Shown here: positions 7,391-10,971 of the stretch, piece after piece
Numbering within the stretch: the stretch's first letter is position 1
Layout of the letters: every line of letters starts with the position of its first letter
Assembly: GCA_028565715.1 (NCBI GenBank)
Contig: JAOXYC010188578.1
Coordinates: 1-10,971, forward strand
DNA from: Phoronis pallida
Taxonomy: Eukaryota > Phoronida > Phoronidae
DNA: 10,971 nt
Direction: 5' to 3'
The notes under the pieces: model-generated
The model's input: the letters and a program-made list of their open reading frames with translations, nothing else
The model's database searches: none
Told to the model about the DNA's origin: nothing
Program-made: the position numbers and the translations under genes

Positions 7391-8148
7391 AGTATAAAAA
7401 ATGACTTTTTTAGTCTAACTTTGTTAGAAAGCCTGCAAACCTTGTTTATCGATTAAAACCAGGGAGGCCTATTTAATTGCCCATGTCTCACAATTAATTG
7501 AATGTCATCACAAGTAAGTGATTAATCCAATAGTTTGTCCCTTTAATATCAAATTCACTAGACATTTACAAAAAAAACGCCGATGCGATGAAGGCCATTA
7601 GTTTATTTCAACAATTCACTTTAAAGCAAATGACAACAGCAAACATACCTGTTAGGGTTGTTTGTTTAAAAGATTTCATTGGCATTGGATCTTTTTCAAA
7701 TCATTTTTGCTACCCGATCAGGACTGACTACTAAAATGTGGGTATAACTGATCAATTAATTAATTATTTATTGATATTTGAGGCAAATCTAACCGTTCGC
7801 TATAATTATTCATATTTATTGACGGCTGAGATCCACAATTTGTGTGTGAAATTACAATCAAGTAAGAATGGATGATTTATTCTCTAACTCTAATTGATTG
7901 CTATAGTCAGCACCGGATATTTCACTGTTTAGATACCTTTGTTTTTTTCCGTACCGATAAATAATGTTTTATTAATCTAGTTAACACCGTGTCGCATCCT
8001 GCAGTAGTGATCACTCATTTAGAGTCTAATTATACTCTCGTCTAAATCAACTGTTTTGAAACAGGTTACTATTTCCTCAGGAGACAATTACAAGACATCA
8101 GAAATCTTGCGAATTATTATGATAATGATCGGTGATTGATGATCAGCC
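7391..8148. other. Intron-like AT-rich sequence and probable leader of the 8149 exon
   Basis: No coding frame or repeat was recognised. The last part before 8149 would be the 5' leader if that exon is the first of its transcript; there is no clear TATA element or pyrimidine-rich acceptor. Confidence 0.4.
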
Positions 8149-8303
8149 ATGCTTCCTGGTTGGGTACACAAGTGGTTAGCATATAATAAGAAGTATTCAA
8201 AGCTGCATGACTCTAAGATGAGTAAGGGAGATGGTGGTCATGTCAAACTGCGCCTTGTGCATGGCAAAACACTCACACCTCGGTTTTTACCGATACTTGA
8301 TAG
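8149..8303 (+). CDS. Second alternative first coding exon, 51 codons plus 2 nt
   Basis: ATG at 8149 (G at -3) has an in-frame TGA three codons upstream, so the frame starts here. It begins MLPGWVHKWLAYNKKYSK, passes a basic polar linker (S-K-G-D-G-G), then H-V-K-L-R-L-V-H-G-K-T-L-T-P-R-F-L-P-I-L-D, and ends in phase 2 at AG|GTAAGT (GT at 8304-8305). The patch V-K-L-R-L-V-H-G-K parallels V-R-V-R-M-V-H-R-K of the exon at 2926, and the DNA shares GTGCAT-x-GCAA there. Same strand, same phase and an identical donor suggest both splice to a common downstream exon and give isoforms with different N-termini. No signal peptide or membrane segment. The 3' part is duplicated immediately downstream. An internal exon using the weak acceptor GATCAG just before the ATG is the alternative. 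The protein family is not recognised. Confidence 0.6.
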
Positions 8304-8388
8304 GTAAGTTCATGCTTGATGCGACTTGTACGTGGCAAAACGTTCACACTTAGATTTTTACAGATTCTAAGGTAAGTTACGGCTTGAT
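8248..8388 (+). repeat. Tandem duplication of the exon 3' end with its splice donor
   Basis: 8248-8318 is repeated at 8319-8388 with clear divergence. The coding part of unit 1 (L-R-L-V-H-G-K-T-L-T-P-R-F-L-P-I-L-D) is matched by M-R-L-V-R-G-K-T-F-T-L-R-F-L-Q-I-L in unit 2. Both end at AGGTAAGTT and are followed by a GCTTGATG string. Unit 2 is three bases shorter before the donor, so the frame would be kept within the unit. Several differences are silent or conservative (GTG/GTA, CTT kept, CGG/AGA). Confidence 0.75.
8372..8377 (+). promoter_or_regulatory. Second, duplicated splice donor GTAAGT
   Basis: AAG|GTAAGT at 8372 is as good a match to the donor consensus as the one at 8304. To reach it from the ATG at 8149, translation would meet the TAA in the first donor, so it can be used productively only with another start (for example ATG at 8319, in frame with unit 2) or as a non-productive choice. 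Confidence 0.5.
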
Positions 8389-8864
8389 GTGATCATATAA
8401 ACGGATATATAAATCAGATTTTGTTCGCTGCATCAAAGTGGTCAAAATTCTGTGCCAAGTGATCATGGGGCACCCTATGCAGATTCCTTTTTCCTAATAA
8501 ATATAGACAGAAGAAGAAAAATTGAAAAAGAAATATATGTTGATTTTGAAATATAATTCCGGTAGCTGTGTAATGTTCAGCATTTGAAATAGCAAAATTC
8601 TTCATCAGTCATATAGTTTTAACATTTGCCAATAGGTGGCAATACTGTAGTTTTGGATTGGTGTTGGATAGTATAGATATGGAATTTAAACCACACAGGC
8701 ACAATTGAAATTTGGTTAGCTTCTTGAAGGAAGGGAACTTTATGTTGAGTTTTTGAAGGAATGCATAGTCTACAACCATGGAACTCCACGTTGTACACTG
8801 TATTTGATCATTTGGTGTGACAATGACATATGCACTTCTTTGAGGGTGCTTTGGACATTTTTTG
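8389..8864. other. Intron-like sequence
   Basis: No supported exon or repeat. A nine-codon ATG frame in strong context near 8779 (A-C-C-ATG-G) stops after M-E-L-H-V-V-H-C-I without a donor. Confidence 0.4.
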
Positions 8865-9068
8865 ATGGACTGGCCAAAAATTAGATTTTACATTGGTCTG
8901 GATGATATGAAATTCTTTTTCCATGTAACAACTCTTACGGGAGAATATATAGAAAGTCTTTCAAAAGTCATCATCAATGTTTTCATAATTTACACTAAAT
9001 ACATCCTAGCCAGGTCGCTATCACATCATACCAACTCAATAGAAACTGCCTCTCATTCAAGAAACTAA
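8865..9068 (+). CDS. Unassigned open frame, 67 codons
   Basis: ATG at 8865 opens a frame beginning MDWPKIRFYIGLDDMKFF, continuing H-V-T-T-L-T-G-E-Y-I-E-S-L-S-K, a short hydrophobic stretch (V-I-I-N-V-F-I-I-Y) and a Ser/His-rich tail before TAA. The first 35 residues look plausibly coding, the rest less so. There is no consensus donor in or after it (CAG|GTCGCT near 9013 is poor). Initiation context is weak (T at -3, G at +4). No family was recognised. It could be chance. Confidence 0.2.
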   Translation: MDWPKIRFYIGLDDMKFFFHVTTLTGEYIESLSKVIINVFIIYTKYILARSLSHHTNSIETASHSRN

Positions 9069-9569
9069 AATGAGTTTTTTTTTTCACTGAAAATCTATAT
9101 GAAGTCGATCATTGGGGGTTTGTTAAATTTAATTAATTTGTGCTTAATGCTCCCCATACTCTCCCAAGATGAACGTTGTGGAGGATTTCTTTTGTTAGGT
9201 TTCTTAGAATTCAGCAAGTGGTTAGATATGGAAGCAAGTTGCCTCAAGCAAATACCCTCTTTTTCTTAAAATAACATTGTTTTTTATGGCACAGTTTTTT
9301 AGCTTCTGAAATCAATACTCGATTTCTGCATTAACATTGATAGAGTTGATTGTTCCAACTAATAATCCATTGGTTTCAATTACTTTTTATTTGTAAAGAA
9401 ATCCATATGCTTAACTGTGGGAGGCCCATCTTGGTTTCAGAAAATTTGTTCTTAAAAAAGATTGACTGTTGTTCTATTGAAAAATAATATAACATATTTA
9501 AGAGATTTTCTAAATGATGGTTAACGTTTTTTATTAACTTAAACTCATTTGCTTTTGGAATTTTTATAC
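9069..9569. other. Intron-like AT-rich sequence
   Basis: Nothing recognisable on either strand; the minus-strand frame covering 9376-9621 has low-complexity composition and runs into the hairpin. Confidence 0.5.
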
Positions 9570-9717
9570 CTTGAACTAAAACATGTGCAAATATGAAAAA
9601 AATTGAATGTGAACTCAACATTTGAAATTTTTGCCTTTAAAACAAAAAGGCAAAAATTTCAGATGTTGAGTTCCCATTCAATTTTTTTTTCATATCTTGC
9701 ACATGTTTTAGTTCAAG
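9570..9717. repeat. Near-perfect long hairpin, arms ~70 bp, 7-base loop
   Basis: 9570-9638 and 9646-9717 are reverse complements apart from two substitutions, a one-base indel and a two-base difference in an A/T run. The outer ends are CTTGAACTAAAACATGTGCA and its complement, the inner ends GAAATTTTTGCCTTT, and the loop is AAAACAA. Transcribed from either strand it would form a stable hairpin. Candidates are a short palindromic mobile element (fold-back MITE type), a recent inverted duplication, or a hairpin-RNA precursor. No flanking target duplication is evident (ATAC on the left, ACAA on the right). Confidence 0.9.
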
Positions 9718-10661
9718 ACAATATGGCAATAGAACCATATCATTTTTCACTGTTTAAGGCGACTTTGTTGTATTTCTTGGTTAACATAACACGCTTATAG
9801 ATAGTAATGATGCATTGATTCTTTGCTGCGAAGGTATCTAGATTTATAACCAGTCTTTCCTTTATTGATTTTGATCCATCGTATTGAATTTCCTCACTTG
9901 AAAAACTATTACTGACAAATTGAAAATCGTTATCAATTGAATAAGAATTCAATTTCAAATGCTTTGACTCTTGCTTTATTGCTAATTTCAAGCTTTGGAT
10001 AGGTTAACTTGTCTGCATTCTTCAATTCAATCAGGGATCAAGATTTTAAATCTTTAGATCATTGAATGGCTTTTATGATGAATTTATGGATTATTTTTAG
10101 TCTGCAAATTCATATGCTGAATTAATTTGTACCTGGAGTGTGTTTAGACTGTCTTTAAATATCTTTAATTCTGACAGCTTTAAAGGTATCAATGCAGTTG
10201 AATGCCTTTCACGAATCTTCAAATACAATAGAACAGACTGGATATGTTTGCATAAGTATATAGGAGGCTTTTACTGAAGTACTTTCCTATTCTGAAAGGT
10301 CTCTAGAGTAAATCTCAAGAGCGTGACTTGGGAATAATTAGTATTCCTGAAGACTTTTATTCATTGGTTGATTTGTTTGTATTTGATAGTGAAAGAAAAT
10401 ATCTGTTTGAAAATAGCATGTAAGAGAGATTTTGAGTGCAGTTTAACTGGATAGACCGTGTGTACTCTTGCTGTTCAATGACGTTTTTCCGATGTTGGAA
10501 TGTTGGAGTCCTTCCGTGTTCCTGAGCAATAACTGCACAAAATCTTGCAAATGTACGCCTACATTTATACATTTTTTCTGGCTGATTGAAGGATTATGTT
10601 GTGAGAAGAAATGTTGGTGAAAAAACAGATCTTTGATGTGGTTTCTCTACCACATTTCACA
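9718..10661. other. Intron-like AT-rich sequence
   Basis: No supported exon on the plus strand. A less AT-biased island at about 10440-10572 is open on the minus strand and is listed separately. Confidence 0.4.
10357..10572 (-). CDS. Unassigned minus-strand open frame, 71 codons
   Basis: Read leftward from 10572, the frame begins MYKCRRTFARFCAVIAQEHG and continues R-T-P-T-F-Q-H-R-K-N-V-I-E-Q-Q-E-Y-T-R-S. The first 45 residues are basic and balanced, unlike the low-complexity frames typical of this DNA, and lie in a more GC-rich island. The last 25 residues (Y-F-L-S-L-S-N-T-N-K) look like run-on. It may be a fragment of a repeat-encoded or host protein, with the real segment limited to about 10440-10572. 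No splice sites or family were recognised with confidence. Confidence 0.2.
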   Translation of the reverse strand: MYKCRRTFARFCAVIAQEHGRTPTFQHRKNVIEQQEYTRSIQLNCTQNLSYMLFSNRYFLSLSNTNKSTNE

Positions 10662-10971
10662 GACATGTATTTCATGGACTTGTCTTGAATGACTAAATCG
10701 TGCAGATTTCTGGGACATGCAGACTTGTTTTGAATGACTGCATCATTTGAGGGACATGTATTTCATGGACTTGTCTTGAATGACTACATCGTGCAGATTT
10801 CTGGGACATGCAGACTTGTTTTGAATGACTGCATCATTTGAGGGCATGTATTTCATGGACTTGTTTTGAATTACTAAATCATGCAGATTTCTGAGACATG
10901 CAGACTTGTTTTGAATGACTGCATCATTTGAGGGACATGTATTTCATGGACTTGTCTTGAATGACTACATC
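10662..10971. repeat. 91-bp tandem satellite of 52+39-bp dimers, continues beyond the window
   Basis: CATGTATTTCATGGAC recurs with its first base at 10664, 10755, 10845 and 10936, spacings of 91, 90 and 91. Each unit has two related halves: A (52 bp, starts CATGTATTTCATGG) and B (39 bp, starts CATGCAGACTTG). Both contain GACTTGT(C/T)TTGAATGACT and an ATC shortly after, so the dimer arose from a shorter monomer. Copy 3 has several private changes and copy 2 lacks one base at its junction. The period is not a multiple of three, so the array is not coding. It begins abruptly at about 10662. Confidence 0.92.

Noticed and set aside
1-10971. A bacterial or phage defence system or operon
   Set aside because: No closely packed frames, ribosome binding sites or recognisable microbial proteins occur; splice donors and AT-rich intron-like DNA point to an animal genome.

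Overview
The window looks like animal nuclear DNA. It is AT-rich, has long stretches without open frames, short ATG-led frames that run into GT-AG type splice donors, several small tandem arrays, and fold-back duplications. No operon, Shine-Dalgarno-led gene, CRISPR array, tRNA or rRNA was seen. A marine invertebrate (mollusc or another lophotrochozoan) is a reasonable guess from the general texture, but no protein here fixes the taxon.

The best-supported coding sequences are two short plus-strand exons about 5 kb apart (2926-3164 and 8149-8303). Each starts at an ATG with a stop codon just upstream in frame, and each ends in phase 2 at a perfect AG|GTAAGT donor. Both encode a similar patch, V-[RK]-x-R-[ML]-V-H-x-K. 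The simplest reading is a set of alternative first coding exons for one gene whose shared exons lie to the right of the window. The 8149 exon carries a tandem duplication of its 3' end, so a second GTAAGT donor lies 68 bases downstream. Weaker ATG-led frames at 770, 1790, 6259, 7196 and 8865 could be further, decayed or weakly used members. The 7196 frame repeats an EKQGSQ stretch of the 2926 exon with mostly different codons.

Layout: 1-770 holds a small unassigned frame at 247-420 and otherwise nothing. 770-2000 holds candidate exons and a GC-richer 25/29-bp minisatellite. 2000-2925 is probable untranslated or intergenic sequence with two poly(A)-type hexamers. 2926-3164 is the first good exon. 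3171-5760 is a repeat-rich intron-like block with a hammerhead-like double hairpin, a ~300-bp-arm inverted duplication of a membrane-anchor coding segment, and an ~81-bp tandem array. 5760-8148 is intron-like with candidate small frames and a cluster of YACCTG hexamers. 8149-8372 is the second good exon with its duplicated donor. 8373-10661 is intron-like with a long near-perfect hairpin at 9570-9717. 10662 to the end is a 91-bp dimeric satellite array that runs off the window.

No function is assigned to any protein. Exon structures are inferred from sequence alone, without transcript evidence.
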